Source of the DNA: JBCAWW01 sp039024315
Lineage (GTDB): Bacteria; Bacteroidota; Bacteroidia; J057
Direction of reading: 5' to 3'
Assembly: GCA_039024315.1 (NCBI GenBank)
Contig: JBCCQN010000077.1
Location: 1-32,582, forward strand
DNA length: 32,582 nt
This document shows, piece after piece, positions 15,470 through 24,016 of the stretch. Position 1 is the first letter of the stretch; each line of letters opens with the position of its first letter. The position numbers and the translations under genes were made by a program. Below the pieces are notes generated by a model that did no database searches, was not told where the DNA came from, and worked only from the letters and a program-made list of their open reading frames with translations.

Positions 15470-16608
15470 TTTTTGAGGTAAGCATCCACTCGCTTACGCT
15501 CCTCCTCATTGAGCTGCTCATAAACACGCTCAAAGTAGGGCTTATTGACAAAGTATTTGATCACATCAGGATCACCAATATTGATGCGCTTGTTGCGCAA
15601 GATGCCTAGCATCATCGGGATCCAATTGTACTCATGATAAAGAGGCTCTACTTTAGATAAGTTGACCGTAACAGTTTTCTTCACTTTATCTCTTTGAGCA
15701 TTGGGTAAGTAAACAGCCGTTGCCTTGGGAGAATAAGCTAACTGAGGTTCCTGCTTCTTGATAACTTCTCTAATGGTAGGCTTGGCCACTCCTCTTTCAA
15801 AAAGATCTAATCGTTCTTGCTCTTTATTGACAATAAAGTGGGTAGTCTGGACAAAAAGTTTCTGCACAAACAACTTGAAAGCAGATACATTGTGTAGGTA
15901 TTCCTCCCCCGTAGCATAGGCCACTTCTCGATCCACATCTTCGACAAATACAGTGCCTCCCGCCCTGATATAATATCCTCTGACAATGGTTTCGTCTAAC
16001 TTGACCATCAATGGATTGATAGGACGTTTTACACTTCGCTTGTCTCCCGCCGCTCGGTACTCATAAGCTGAATCAGGTAACCAGTCTGAGTGAAAAACCA
16101 CCCTCTTATAATTACTTTCAAATCGACCATACTTTACGAGTATGTGCCGCAAAAATATTTTATCAAAGGGCTCAATATTTTTTTTGGCAAGATGCTTATC
16201 GACAAATTCGACTAGCGCTGGATTGGCATCATGATTTCCTAGTAAGATGATTTTATCAAAGAGATTTTCCATCTCCTGATTGATCCGTTCTACTTGAGCG
16301 GGGGTTGAGCGCATTAAGTCTAAGTGGAAAACGCCACTCGGACTTCTCAGTAGGCAATTTTCAGGATAAATACTCAATACCCCCAATCCCCCAAAGTGCA
16401 TAGTCAAAGCTTGAAATTTTTCAGAATACTCCCCTTTCATTTCTGCATAAGCAGCAATGCGGAACAAATTATCCTTGGAAAATGGAAAGCTTAAAATCCT
16501 CTGGTTGATGAGCGCTTCTAACTCAAAAGGAGTAATAGGATTTTTTGCCGGTAGGTTTCCCCAAAAAACCAATAGGCAAAGCAAGAAAGGGCAAATCTTT
16601 CTTATCAT
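15445..16608 (-). CDS. Exported protein of unknown function
   Basis: The ATG at 16606-16608 gives a 387-aa protein with a clean signal peptide (MIRKICPFLLCLLVFWGNLPA). The frame is open 138 nt further upstream, but that extension puts the signal peptide in the middle, so I prefer the internal start. The mature protein has no motif I can place. One segment, IILLGNHDAN, resembles the GNHD motif of metallophosphoesterases, but the other metal-binding blocks are not visible. The protein is rich in Lys and Glu, with YHEYNWIPMMLGI and a charged C-terminus. It overlaps the 3' end of the metallopeptidase gene tail-to-tail and is divergent from the TSP3 gene. Confidence 0.7.
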   Translation of the reverse strand: MIRKICPFLLCLLVFWGNLPAKNPITPFELEALINQRILSFPFSKDNLFRIAAYAEMKGEYSEKFQALTMHFGGLGVLSIYPENCLLRSPSGVFHLDLMRSTPAQVERINQEMENLFDKIILLGNHDANPALVEFVDKHLAKKNIEPFDKIFLRHILVKYGRFESNYKRVVFHSDWLPDSAYEYRAAGDKRSVKRPINPLMVKLDETIVRGYYIRAGGTVFVEDVDREVAYATGEEYLHNVSAFKLFVQKLFVQTTHFIVNKEQERLDLFERGVAKPTIREVIKKQEPQLAYSPKATAVYLPNAQRDKVKKTVTVNLSKVEPLYHEYNWIPMMLGILRNKRINIGDPDVIKYFVNKPYFERVYEQLNEEERKRVDAYLKNQNSEIRK

Positions 16609-16692
16609 GAGTATCACTAGGTTCAAGAGCTGGACAAGTTTAGTCCACAAAGTGTAATTTACGAATAAAATCCAATATTCCGAAATATAGCC

Positions 16693-16792
16693 CTTAGGCC
16701 AGCGGAGACACGATTTCTGATGATTTAAGGGCTGAACATTACACATCTTACATTAAGTCCTGTTTTGCAATAGAAAACTTAGGCTAGCGGAG
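16693..16792. repeat. Imperfect 15-bp direct repeat in divergent intergenic region
   Basis: CTTAGGCCAGCGGAG (16693-16707) recurs as CTTAGGCTAGCGGAG (16778-16792), 14 of 15 identical, 85 bp apart. The region lies between two divergent genes. It could be a pair of regulator sites or a local duplication. Confidence 0.4.
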
Positions 16793-16824
16793 CAATTTTC
16801 AGCCAAAAGAAATACGCTTCCACT

Positions 16825-19800
16825 ATGTCAAAACAGCCCGCCAAAAAGCCGTCTGTAAAAGTTGCTCTTCTGCCTTCTCTCAGTGTTCAAATAAGTATTG
16901 GGATCGTCTGTGTTGGACTTGTCATCGCAAGCATCTTCGCCCTCAATCAAGATACCGCTACCAGTCAGACCTTGGTAGCAGCTTGTGACACAGGTGATTG
17001 CGACAATGATGGGCTTATCAACGAAAAGGATTGGGACGATGATGGTGATGGCATCCCTGATATAGCCGAAGGGATATGCCGGGTGGCTAGTTTTGATCTT
17101 GATTTTCAATCACTTGACAATAGCACTGACCCTGTAGCTGACATCAACAATGCCAACCTACAACTAGGTAATGCAATCCTGAGTATGTCAGCCATTACGA
17201 CCAGTGGCAACGCCACTTTGGACGATTACGAAATTTCTGACGGGCATATCGCAGGTGTATTTGGTCCCAAAATCGGGGTCCTGAGTTCTAGCAGTAGCAA
17301 TGACTACATACGGATTCATTTTGAATTTTCGGAGAGCGTCCACCAGTTAGAATTTGACATCCATGACATCGATCAGAGGGATGCCCTGCAGGTCAATGCC
17401 TCTCGGGGAGGAAGCACCTATTCACTTATGGCTAGCGAATACACTACTCCAGCCTGTGTAAGTTATATTGGTAATAATGTATTTGAGTCGATCTGTAATA
17501 CTGCTGTCAACGGCACTACAGATGGTAGCATACATCTAAATTTTGCAGAAGCTGTAGATGAGTTAGAAATCCTACTATTTCAATCCTCTGGTCCCGATGG
17601 GGGATCAATCTCTTTGGGTAGCTTCACGGCCGCTTGTGCAGACAGGGACACGGACCAAGACGGCTTACCTGATTTTCAAGATCAAGACAGTGATAATGAC
17701 GGTATCACTGATAAAACCGAAAATCAATGTGGCGAAGACCCTACCCAATCTATTTTCGCCCCCTTGGCTGGCAGTACGGATCCTGTACAAGACATCAACA
17801 ATGCCAACCTAGTGGTCGGAGGTAGCAGGCTCACCCTAAATCCTATCAGTTTTGGTGGCACAGGCGCCATCGACGAATACTCAATTGACAATACGCATTA
17901 CTCTGGAGCAGTGGGGGTCAAGTTGGGCGTGCTCAACTCAAATAGTGCCGCTGATTATCTGCAAGCGACCTATGTATTTGCCGATCCGATCGGAAGTTTA
18001 TGCTTTTTGGCCGTAGATCTTGATCAAAACGATGCGATCCAAGTCAATGCCAAATACAAAGGCCAAACCCTCAGCTTGGATGAACTCAATGCGACCTACC
18101 CTCACAATGCTCCTTGTCCACAATGGCAAGGAAATAATACATGGTATTCGAGCTGTAACTTCAACACCAACAACTCTATCCAAGGTGGCATCCAGATTTG
18201 TATTCCCGATAGCATCGATGAATTAGAAATACGCTATTACGATTACGCTGGTACCAACGGCGGCTCCTTTACCATTGCCAATTTATATGGCTGTGGTTTA
18301 ATAGACAGCGACGGCGATGGTTATGCTAATCAAATTGATTTAGACGCAGACAATGATGGCATCCCCGATCTGGTCGAAGCAGGTGGCGCAGACACCAATG
18401 GCGACGGTATGACCGATCTCCTTAATGCCGATGGAAGCTTAGGCAATGATTGGGATGGAGATGGTTTAGACGATCGTTTTGATGCTATAGATTCTTATGT
18501 CGCAGGTAGTCCAGGCTGGTCAGTAGGGAGCTTATTGACAGAAACAGATATGGATCAAGACGGCCTCCCTAACTATCTGGACTTGGATAGTGATGAGGAT
18601 GGCATCCCCGATATCATCGAAGCTGGCGGCATCGATACCGATGGCAATGGCTTAGTTGACGCGATCAATGCTCAGGGGCTACTCACCGATGACAGAGACA
18701 ATGATGGTTTTGACGATCGTTATGATACCGACGACAATGGCGTACCTGGCATTGACCAAAATACGGGGGCAATGATGCTACCCAGCGATGCCAATAATGA
18801 TGGTCGCGCAGACGCTTATCCCGCTTTTGACAATGATGCCAATAGCGCGTCTCCTCTCGTCAGTGGCGACGCCGATGGAGATGGGATTCCCAATTTCCTA
18901 GATTTAGATGCTGACAATGACGGGATTCCGGATCTCGTCGAAGTAGGCGGCTTAGATACCAATGGAGACGGTCAATTAGACGCGCCGAGCGCAACGCTTA
19001 TTTTTACCCAATATAGCCTTAGCGCAGGCAATCCAGCCTTACCTGACTACAGCGGCAGCCCAAGCTTGTTAGGAGGAACCAATGTAGATTTTGATCAAGA
19101 CGGTATCCCCAACTACTTAGATTTGGACGCTGACAATGATGGGATTTCTGATGTCGTTGAGGTTTGGACTCAAAGCGTAGATTTAGACCAAAATGCTCGT
19201 GTAGATGGCCAAGCAGCAACTGATGCCAATCAAGACGGCTGGCATGATGCCTATCTAGGGCAAATCCCCACTAGCGCTGATGCAAGCACCTCCGAATTTA
19301 CCAACAACAACGCCCCAGACTTCCAAACGGGTGATACCAAAGCGGATTATGATGGCGATGGCCTTCCCAATTATTTGGATCTAGACGCAGACAACGACGG
19401 GATCCTTGACCTGATTGAAGCCCAAAGCTCTTCTCTCAATCCAACAGATATCTTCGCCGGCCTGCAAATGCCGGCCTCTACAGACGCCGACTATGATGGC
19501 CTTACCCAAGCTTATGACCTAGACGAAGCCGGCAGTTATGTCCTACCCAAAAATCACGAAAACGCCGATAATCCTGATTTTCTCGATACTGATACTGACA
19601 ATGATGGTGTAGTGGACCTGATGGAAGGGCATGATGGCGACCTCAATGGCTTGGTAGATAATACACCAAGCGCCAATGATATCGATTTTGATGGTCTTGA
19701 TGATGCCTTTGACACGCAAACAACTAGTCCAAATCCCACCGCTTCCAACCAATCTATTCAGGATGCCGATGGCGATCTCAACACAGGCGGAGACCGAGAT

Positions 19801-20388
19801 TGGCGAGACCTTAATTCGACTAGTTTTCCGGTAGAATGGCTTTCTTTTAGCGTCTCACTAGATGGGGAGGATGGACAACTCAGTTGGGCTACTGCTTCAG
19901 AGACCAATAGTGATTTCTACCTCGTAGAACGCTCAGTCGATAGCAAAGTTTTTGAACGCTTAGGTAAGGTAGAAGCGGCTGGCAATAGCACTAGCCAAAG
20001 CGACTATGCGTTCACCGATTTAGGTGTACTCAAATCGGGACACTCCAAAGTTTATTACCGCCTCAAGCAAGTTGACCAAGATGGTACGGCCGATTTCAGT
20101 CCGGTAGTGGCGCTTTCTCTCCATGGCTTGGACCAATTATTTGAAATAGAAGCATATCCCAACCCCGCCACTAAGGTAGTCAACTTTAGCTATCTACAAG
20201 CCAAAGCGGGGGACCTCGAAATTGCCGTCTTTGACACCCAAGGTAAACTGATATGGCGCAGACGCCTCACTCAAGCGTTCACCAAAGGAGAAATAAACCT
20301 CAACATCTCTAATTGGGCTAGCGGCACTTATCTCGTCAGGATGAGTAATGAAACGGCCAGTAACGATTTCAGGTGGATCAAACAATAA
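16825..20388 (+). CDS. Thrombospondin-type-3 repeat surface protein with T9SS sorting domain
   Basis: A 1187-aa exported protein. The N-terminal hydrophobic segment (about 23-41) is a signal sequence or anchor after a basic n-region. Acidic Ca-binding TSP3 units (DGDGIPD, DADNDGIPDLVE and similar) start at about residue 55. They flank two copies of an unnamed beta-rich domain of about 210 residues (first STDPV at 100, second near 315), then run in long modules to about residue 1010. A linker with a fibronectin-like look (VEWLSFSVSLDGEDGQLSWATASETNSDFYLVERS) precedes the C-terminal type IX sorting domain (AYPNPA...GTYLVRM...RWIKQ, about 1108-1187). Expected to be released or attached at the cell surface by T9SS, as a Ca-dependent adhesin or matrix protein. 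Confidence 0.9.
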   Translation: MSKQPAKKPSVKVALLPSLSVQISIGIVCVGLVIASIFALNQDTATSQTLVAACDTGDCDNDGLINEKDWDDDGDGIPDIAEGICRVASFDLDFQSLDNSTDPVADINNANLQLGNAILSMSAITTSGNATLDDYEISDGHIAGVFGPKIGVLSSSSSNDYIRIHFEFSESVHQLEFDIHDIDQRDALQVNASRGGSTYSLMASEYTTPACVSYIGNNVFESICNTAVNGTTDGSIHLNFAEAVDELEILLFQSSGPDGGSISLGSFTAACADRDTDQDGLPDFQDQDSDNDGITDKTENQCGEDPTQSIFAPLAGSTDPVQDINNANLVVGGSRLTLNPISFGGTGAIDEYSIDNTHYSGAVGVKLGVLNSNSAADYLQATYVFADPIGSLCFLAVDLDQNDAIQVNAKYKGQTLSLDELNATYPHNAPCPQWQGNNTWYSSCNFNTNNSIQGGIQICIPDSIDELEIRYYDYAGTNGGSFTIANLYGCGLIDSDGDGYANQIDLDADNDGIPDLVEAGGADTNGDGMTDLLNADGSLGNDWDGDGLDDRFDAIDSYVAGSPGWSVGSLLTETDMDQDGLPNYLDLDSDEDGIPDIIEAGGIDTDGNGLVDAINAQGLLTDDRDNDGFDDRYDTDDNGVPGIDQNTGAMMLPSDANNDGRADAYPAFDNDANSASPLVSGDADGDGIPNFLDLDADNDGIPDLVEVGGLDTNGDGQLDAPSATLIFTQYSLSAGNPALPDYSGSPSLLGGTNVDFDQDGIPNYLDLDADNDGISDVVEVWTQSVDLDQNARVDGQAATDANQDGWHDAYLGQIPTSADASTSEFTNNNAPDFQTGDTKADYDGDGLPNYLDLDADNDGILDLIEAQSSSLNPTDIFAGLQMPASTDADYDGLTQAYDLDEAGSYVLPKNHENADNPDFLDTDTDNDGVVDLMEGHDGDLNGLVDNTPSANDIDFDGLDDAFDTQTTSPNPTASNQSIQDADGDLNTGGDRDWRDLNSTSFPVEWLSFSVSLDGEDGQLSWATASETNSDFYLVERSVDSKVFERLGKVEAAGNSTSQSDYAFTDLGVLKSGHSKVYYRLKQVDQDGTADFSPVVALSLHGLDQLFEIEAYPNPATKVVNFSYLQAKAGDLEIAVFDTQGKLIWRRRLTQAFTKGEINLNISNWASGTYLVRMSNETASNDFRWIKQ

Positions 20389-20393
20389 GACTA

Positions 20394-20651
20394 ATGAATA
20401 ATCAAAAATCCAAAATCTCACAAAGTGCAAAGCCTAGCTTAGGTACCAAGGCTTGGACTTATATCAGCATTGCCGGTGCCTTAGTTGCGATCATTTACGC
20501 GGGTTTATCCCTACAAGAGGAAGATAATAAGCGCCACAGGCGTCATCCTGAAAACATCCAAGAGACTCAAACCGCCAAAGATTCTGCTAAGGTGGTAGAA
20601 GACATTCCTGCTTTTGAGTATGATACCCAAAACGTGAAGGAGAGAGACTAG
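20394..20651 (+). CDS. Small single-pass membrane protein of unknown function
   Basis: An 85-aa protein. The ATG five bases after the TSP3 stop codon is preferred over a GTG 21 nt upstream that overlaps that gene. There is one hydrophobic helix (about residues 25-42, AWTYISIAGALVAIIYAGLSL) with a basic N-terminus, so the C-terminal tail should be periplasmic. The tail is charged (EEDNKRHRRHPENIQETQ...). No family recognised. Tight spacing suggests co-transcription with the large surface protein. Confidence 0.6.
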   Translation: MNNQKSKISQSAKPSLGTKAWTYISIAGALVAIIYAGLSLQEEDNKRHRRHPENIQETQTAKDSAKVVEDIPAFEYDTQNVKERD

Positions 20652-20693
20652 AAGGATTTGCTTTATACTAACTAAATACGCGCTGCTTCCTAC

Positions 20694-21737
20694 TTAGTAA
20701 TCAGACGGATCCATCGCACTGATCCACTCGTGGATCAAGCCAAGGCTTTCGGTATGTAAGACTTTACGACCGACTTCGGGCATCATGATACCGGGGTCAG
20801 TCGAATTGAGTCTAAAATATAGAATAGATTCATCCGGCTTACCGGGTACAATATCGTAGCTCCGGCCTCCAGAGCCACGACCTGCCGCTACGGGGGCTTT
20901 GTTTACCCCCCAAACGATGGGCTCAGTCTGGTGCACATCCAAAAAGAAGCCTGAGGTACTGGCCGGCCCATGTTCGTTGTGACAGTGCGCGCAGTTAATA
21001 TCTAACCAGATGCGCGCTCTTTCATCCAAAGTGCCCGTAGTGGGATCGTTCCAAACGGCTGCCTGGGGGACTTCTGCCATGGCGGGCATCTCAGCAATCA
21101 TTCCCTTCGCAGCCCAATGCTCCAATTGATTTTCTGGGCCTTGCCCAAAATCCAAATCACCATTTAGCTGACGAGCCGAAGGACCGATCGGTCTCAATTT
21201 CCCATCATAGCTATGGCAGCCTTTACATTGATTGAGGTTGGGAAAAGCGTATTCCAGTTTTTGTTTTTTGCCTTTTTTGTTGATCCATTTGACCTCTTTT
21301 GTTCCGCCTGCCACTTCGAGGAACGCTTCTGTCTGCTCTTCATTCCAGTGATAAGTTAGGGCCTTCCAACCCTTTTCTTCATGGATCAAGAGTCGTGTCT
21401 CCATCAACTGCCGCCCCTTTTCCGGCTTGCGTGCATCGACCGGATAATAAAAGGTTTTGATGATGGTCGTACCCACTGGAAAATGAAGCACTTCTTGCTC
21501 ATTATAAGGTACCGGCACTCCTTCGGGCAGCTTCACATAGCGCAACTTCTCGGCATAATCAGAAAAAAGCGGTGTATTGAGTTGATAGGGCACAACCCCA
21601 TCTACAGGCACTAAATCCGATACTGCCCCTTTGAAAAATCCATATTCAGAAAGGGTCATGGCCGGTCCCTGAGGCGCTGCCGGCCTGAAAGCAGTACCGA
21701 TCAATAAAAGCAATAGGAGCGAGAGCAGATATTTCAT
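20694..21737 (-). CDS. SO2930-family dihaem c-type cytochrome
   Basis: A 347-aa exported protein (signal peptide MKYLLSLLLLLLIGTAF). Two haem-binding motifs are seen: CKGCH (171-175, followed by RPIGPSARQLNGDLDF) and CAHCH (249-253, followed by NEHGPASTSGFFLD). The N-terminal region has the family's LSEYGFFKG, PYQLNTPLFSDYAEKLRYVKLPEG and FPVGTTIIKTFYYP. These features match the SO2930/HNE_0200 family of dihaem cytochromes (TIGR03806), whose members occur in two-gene pairs with a parallel beta-helix protein. That partner is directly upstream here (84 bp gap). It acts in the periplasm; electron donor, acceptor and substrate are unknown. Confidence 0.9.
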   Translation of the reverse strand: MKYLLSLLLLLLIGTAFRPAAPQGPAMTLSEYGFFKGAVSDLVPVDGVVPYQLNTPLFSDYAEKLRYVKLPEGVPVPYNEQEVLHFPVGTTIIKTFYYPVDARKPEKGRQLMETRLLIHEEKGWKALTYHWNEEQTEAFLEVAGGTKEVKWINKKGKKQKLEYAFPNLNQCKGCHSYDGKLRPIGPSARQLNGDLDFGQGPENQLEHWAAKGMIAEMPAMAEVPQAAVWNDPTTGTLDERARIWLDINCAHCHNEHGPASTSGFFLDVHQTEPIVWGVNKAPVAAGRGSGGRSYDIVPGKPDESILYFRLNSTDPGIMMPEVGRKVLHTESLGLIHEWISAMDPSDY

Positions 21738-21821
21738 GTATCCGTGAGTAAGATTTGATAAAAGCAGGTGAGCAAATTACAAAAACTCTATATCAAAGCA
21801 GTACGACTTTTGGTAAAAAGC

Positions 21822-23045
21822 TTATTTGGTCCCCAAGGGTGGCGCGCTTTGGGTTTTGCCTTCGCAATTATAATCCGAGTCATCGGTATGTAAACCTTCA
21901 AAATTGTTCTCAGCATCGAGGTAAGCAAACTTGCCCCCCTGATTGTTGCGAATACAAATCTCGTTTTCAGCTTTGAGACGACCGTTGCTATCCAAAGTCT
22001 CCGGATCGTTGATTCCATCCAATACAATCGTCGGCTGATCCTTTTTAAACTCTCTCCGCATCAACAGTCCAAACTGCGAGCGTGTAGTTGGTTTGAGGTC
22101 GTTTGCAATCGTATTGTCGTGGATGTACACCCGCAATGGGTAAGCGTAGTATTCTTTATCCTTGATTTTATTTTGGGTGATGTGGTAGCTACAAACAGAG
22201 ATACTAAAGGTCTTATTTTGCTTTACATCATTGTTGTAAATCTCTACATCACTGGTCGCTAAGACAAGAATGCCCGTTCCCGGAGGGATCACCGAAACTG
22301 TACCACCCGGCGCGAAGTTTTTATAGTTGTTTTCATAGACCTTATTGTTGTACACTCTCACATTGCCGCCCTTCTTTTTGGGCAGGTCAGGAAGATCAAA
22401 TACCAAAATACCGCCAGTGTTATTGTAAGCTTCACAATTATAAACATCGGCCATGGTAGAGTTTTCGATTTCGATCCCTGCTACATTATTATAAGCGGTA
22501 CTATTACGCACAATAATGTTATGAGATTGCCCCACATAGATACCCGCATCCGAAGAACCAATCGCGATACAACGATCGATCAGAACATTTTGGCACTGTA
22601 CTGGATAAAGCGCGTATGAACCATTGGTCTTTTTAGGCTTACCGGTCCACTCTGCTTTGATCTCATAAAAGCTAATGCCTTCGGTTTCCATCACCTTGAT
22701 GCAATCACCCACCGCATCTTGGATTGTAAAATGCTCCAAACGGATATTTTTAGAATTGGTAATTCGTAATCCTTCTGCTCCCTCTGATTGGCCTTTAAAG
22801 CTCAAAATGGTCTTATCCATGCCCGCTCCCTTGATGACGATATCTGATTTTTCGTCCATCGAAAGGCTGGCTGTAAATTGAAACTCGCCCGCAGGCAGAG
22901 AAATGGTGTCCCCATCTTCAGCCATGATGAGCTGGGTTTGTAATTGCTTTTGGAAACTTGCTTGGGCCACAAGGGCAAAGTTGGACAAGCAAAAGCTCGA
23001 TAATAGGCAGATTGTGAGTAGAGTACGCATAGTAGTATGAATCAT
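21822..23045 (-). CDS. Parallel beta-helix repeat protein (partner of SO2930-type cytochrome)
   Basis: A 407-aa exported protein. The ATG at 23043-23045 is used, but an in-frame ATG five codons later (MRTLLTICLLSSFCLSNFALVAQA) gives a cleaner signal peptide. Successive right-handed beta-helix turns are clear: NIRLEHFTIQDAVGDCIKV, NVLIDRCIAIGSSDAGIYV, NIIVRNSTAYNNVAGIEI, ADVYNCEAYNNTGGILV and DVEIYNNDVKQN. This matches TIGR03805, known to be paired with TIGR03806 cytochromes. Such folds usually bind or cleave polysaccharides, but no lyase catalytic set is evident, and its role with the cytochrome is undetermined. Probable operon with 20694-21737, divergent from a TetR gene. Confidence 0.9.
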   Translation of the reverse strand: MIHTTMRTLLTICLLSSFCLSNFALVAQASFQKQLQTQLIMAEDGDTISLPAGEFQFTASLSMDEKSDIVIKGAGMDKTILSFKGQSEGAEGLRITNSKNIRLEHFTIQDAVGDCIKVMETEGISFYEIKAEWTGKPKKTNGSYALYPVQCQNVLIDRCIAIGSSDAGIYVGQSHNIIVRNSTAYNNVAGIEIENSTMADVYNCEAYNNTGGILVFDLPDLPKKKGGNVRVYNNKVYENNYKNFAPGGTVSVIPPGTGILVLATSDVEIYNNDVKQNKTFSISVCSYHITQNKIKDKEYYAYPLRVYIHDNTIANDLKPTTRSQFGLLMRREFKKDQPTIVLDGINDPETLDSNGRLKAENEICIRNNQGGKFAYLDAENNFEGLHTDDSDYNCEGKTQSAPPLGTK

Positions 23046-23135
23046 TATTTGAGATACAAATTAACTAGAAATATGATTTTCGACACATCAAAATTTTCCC
23101 TAAGTTGCACATGAGATAGGAGAGAGCGCATAAGC

Positions 23136-23151
23136 TGCCCTAATATGGGCA
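23136..23151. promoter_or_regulatory. Candidate TetR operator
   Basis: TGCCCTAATATGGGCA is an inverted repeat with perfect 5-bp arms around an AT-rich centre. It lies 25 bp upstream of the TetR start and 90 bp upstream of the divergent beta-helix gene. TAAGC (23131-23135) and GCTTA (23158-23162) extend the symmetry loosely. Size and position suit autoregulation and control of the divergent pair. Confidence 0.45.
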
Positions 23152-23176
23152 TAATCTGCTTACAAGCATCATCCAA

Positions 23177-23779
23177 ATGGGAAGGAAAAGTAAGGCAACC
23201 GTAAGGCGGCAAGAGATCTTGTCGCACTTTTATCAAGTGATTATTGATGAGGGATTTGAGGGAGCTTCCATCGCAAAGATTGCCAAACGCATGGAAGTAA
23301 ATCCGAGTCTATTGATTCACTATTTTAGTACTAAAGACGCGATGGTAGTTGGCCTGATCGACTACATCATGACTACTTATTCGCCTACCATATTACCTGA
23401 TTTTTCAGAAACCACTGACCCCGCCGAACGCTGGCAAGATGTACTGGATGTCATTTCGCAAATGAAATGGGACCGCATCATGAACCACAAGGTATTTTAT
23501 AGTTGTTATGCCTTGGGCCTCCGTTTGCCAGAGGTCATGCAGCGCTTTGAAGAATTGTACCAATCGCTGCTCGAACGTATCGAGACGGAAGTAATCTGTG
23601 CCAAAAAAGCTGGTTTGTTGCAGGTCGCAAATCCTCGTAAAGCCGCTGAGTTTATTATGACCTTAGCCGAAGGACGCAGTTTTTTGCAACATGTTACTGG
23701 TGGAGAAGATGGGCTCCAAAGTGATCCCACCATTTTTAGAAAGCTCGCACACGAAATGCTCTCTACTGGGCACTTATAA
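23177..23779 (+). CDS. TetR/AcrR-family transcriptional regulator
   Basis: A 200-aa protein, typical for the family. The N-terminal helix-turn-helix spans about residues 10-57: RQEILSHFYQVIIDEGFEGASIAKIAKRMEVNPSLLIHYFSTKDAMVVGLIDYI contains the TetR pattern, including the LxxHYFxxKDxM segment. The rest is a helical ligand-binding/dimerisation domain with no recognisable specificity. It is divergent from the beta-helix/dihaem-cytochrome pair with 131 bp between, so it probably controls that pair and itself through the palindrome at 23136-23151. A strong hairpin ends its transcript. Confidence 0.92.
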   Translation: MGRKSKATVRRQEILSHFYQVIIDEGFEGASIAKIAKRMEVNPSLLIHYFSTKDAMVVGLIDYIMTTYSPTILPDFSETTDPAERWQDVLDVISQMKWDRIMNHKVFYSCYALGLRLPEVMQRFEELYQSLLERIETEVICAKKAGLLQVANPRKAAEFIMTLAEGRSFLQHVTGGEDGLQSDPTIFRKLAHEMLSTGHL

Positions 23780-23783
23780 AGGT

Positions 23784-23813
23784 AAACAGGCGCCCTACTC
23801 AAGCGCCTGTTTT
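23784..23813 (+). terminator. Hairpin terminator after the TetR gene
   Basis: AAACAGGCGC (23784-23793) pairs perfectly with GCGCCTGTTT (23803-23812) around a 9-nt loop and ends in TTTT. It begins 5 bp after the TetR stop codon. The A/T-flanked symmetric stem could work in both directions. Confidence 0.75.
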
Positions 23814-23836
23814 AACACAAACTAACAACTACTACT

Positions 23837-23869
23837 ATGAAAAATTTGATTTTTTGTGGCGGGGCTTAG
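23837..23869 (+). other. Ten-codon ORF with gene-like leader
   Basis: MKNLIFCGGA and a stop, preceded by ACTAACAACTACTACT. The leader and the first codons look like the start of a Bacteroidota secretory gene, but the frame closes at once. It could be a decayed remnant or chance. Confidence 0.2.
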
Positions 23870-23929
23870 GGGAGATAAGCTACTGCCTTTCAATCATTTA
23901 ATCGCACATCCTTTAAAAACCAATAAGCG

Positions 23930-23964
23930 CGCCAAAAAGTCCTCCAAGACTTTATATTTTGGCG
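23930..23964. other. Bulged hairpin upstream of the alpha/beta hydrolase gene
   Basis: CGCCAAAA (23930-23937) and TTTTGGCG (23957-23964) are perfect inverted arms. Between them AGTC and GACT pair to extend the stem, with a TATA bulge on one side. It lies 53 bp before the hydrolase start codon. It has no T-run, so it may be a protein-binding site or 5' mRNA structure. Confidence 0.4.
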
Positions 23965-24016
23965 AGCTGTAGTATTCTGCTGCTGAAAAGAAAATTCTCA
24001 CGGATGATTGGTTCAC

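Noticed and set aside
15445..16608. Metallophosphoesterase call based on ILLGNHDAN
   Set aside because: Only the GNHD-like block is present. The upstream D-x-H and GD blocks and the downstream GH-x-H block are not seen.
18981..19002. ATAAGCGTT followed by GCGC-TCG-GCGC in the TSP3 gene, minus strand
   Set aside because: The stem fits loosely, but the right flank is lost and the gene is rich in similar GC codons. Left out of the element set.
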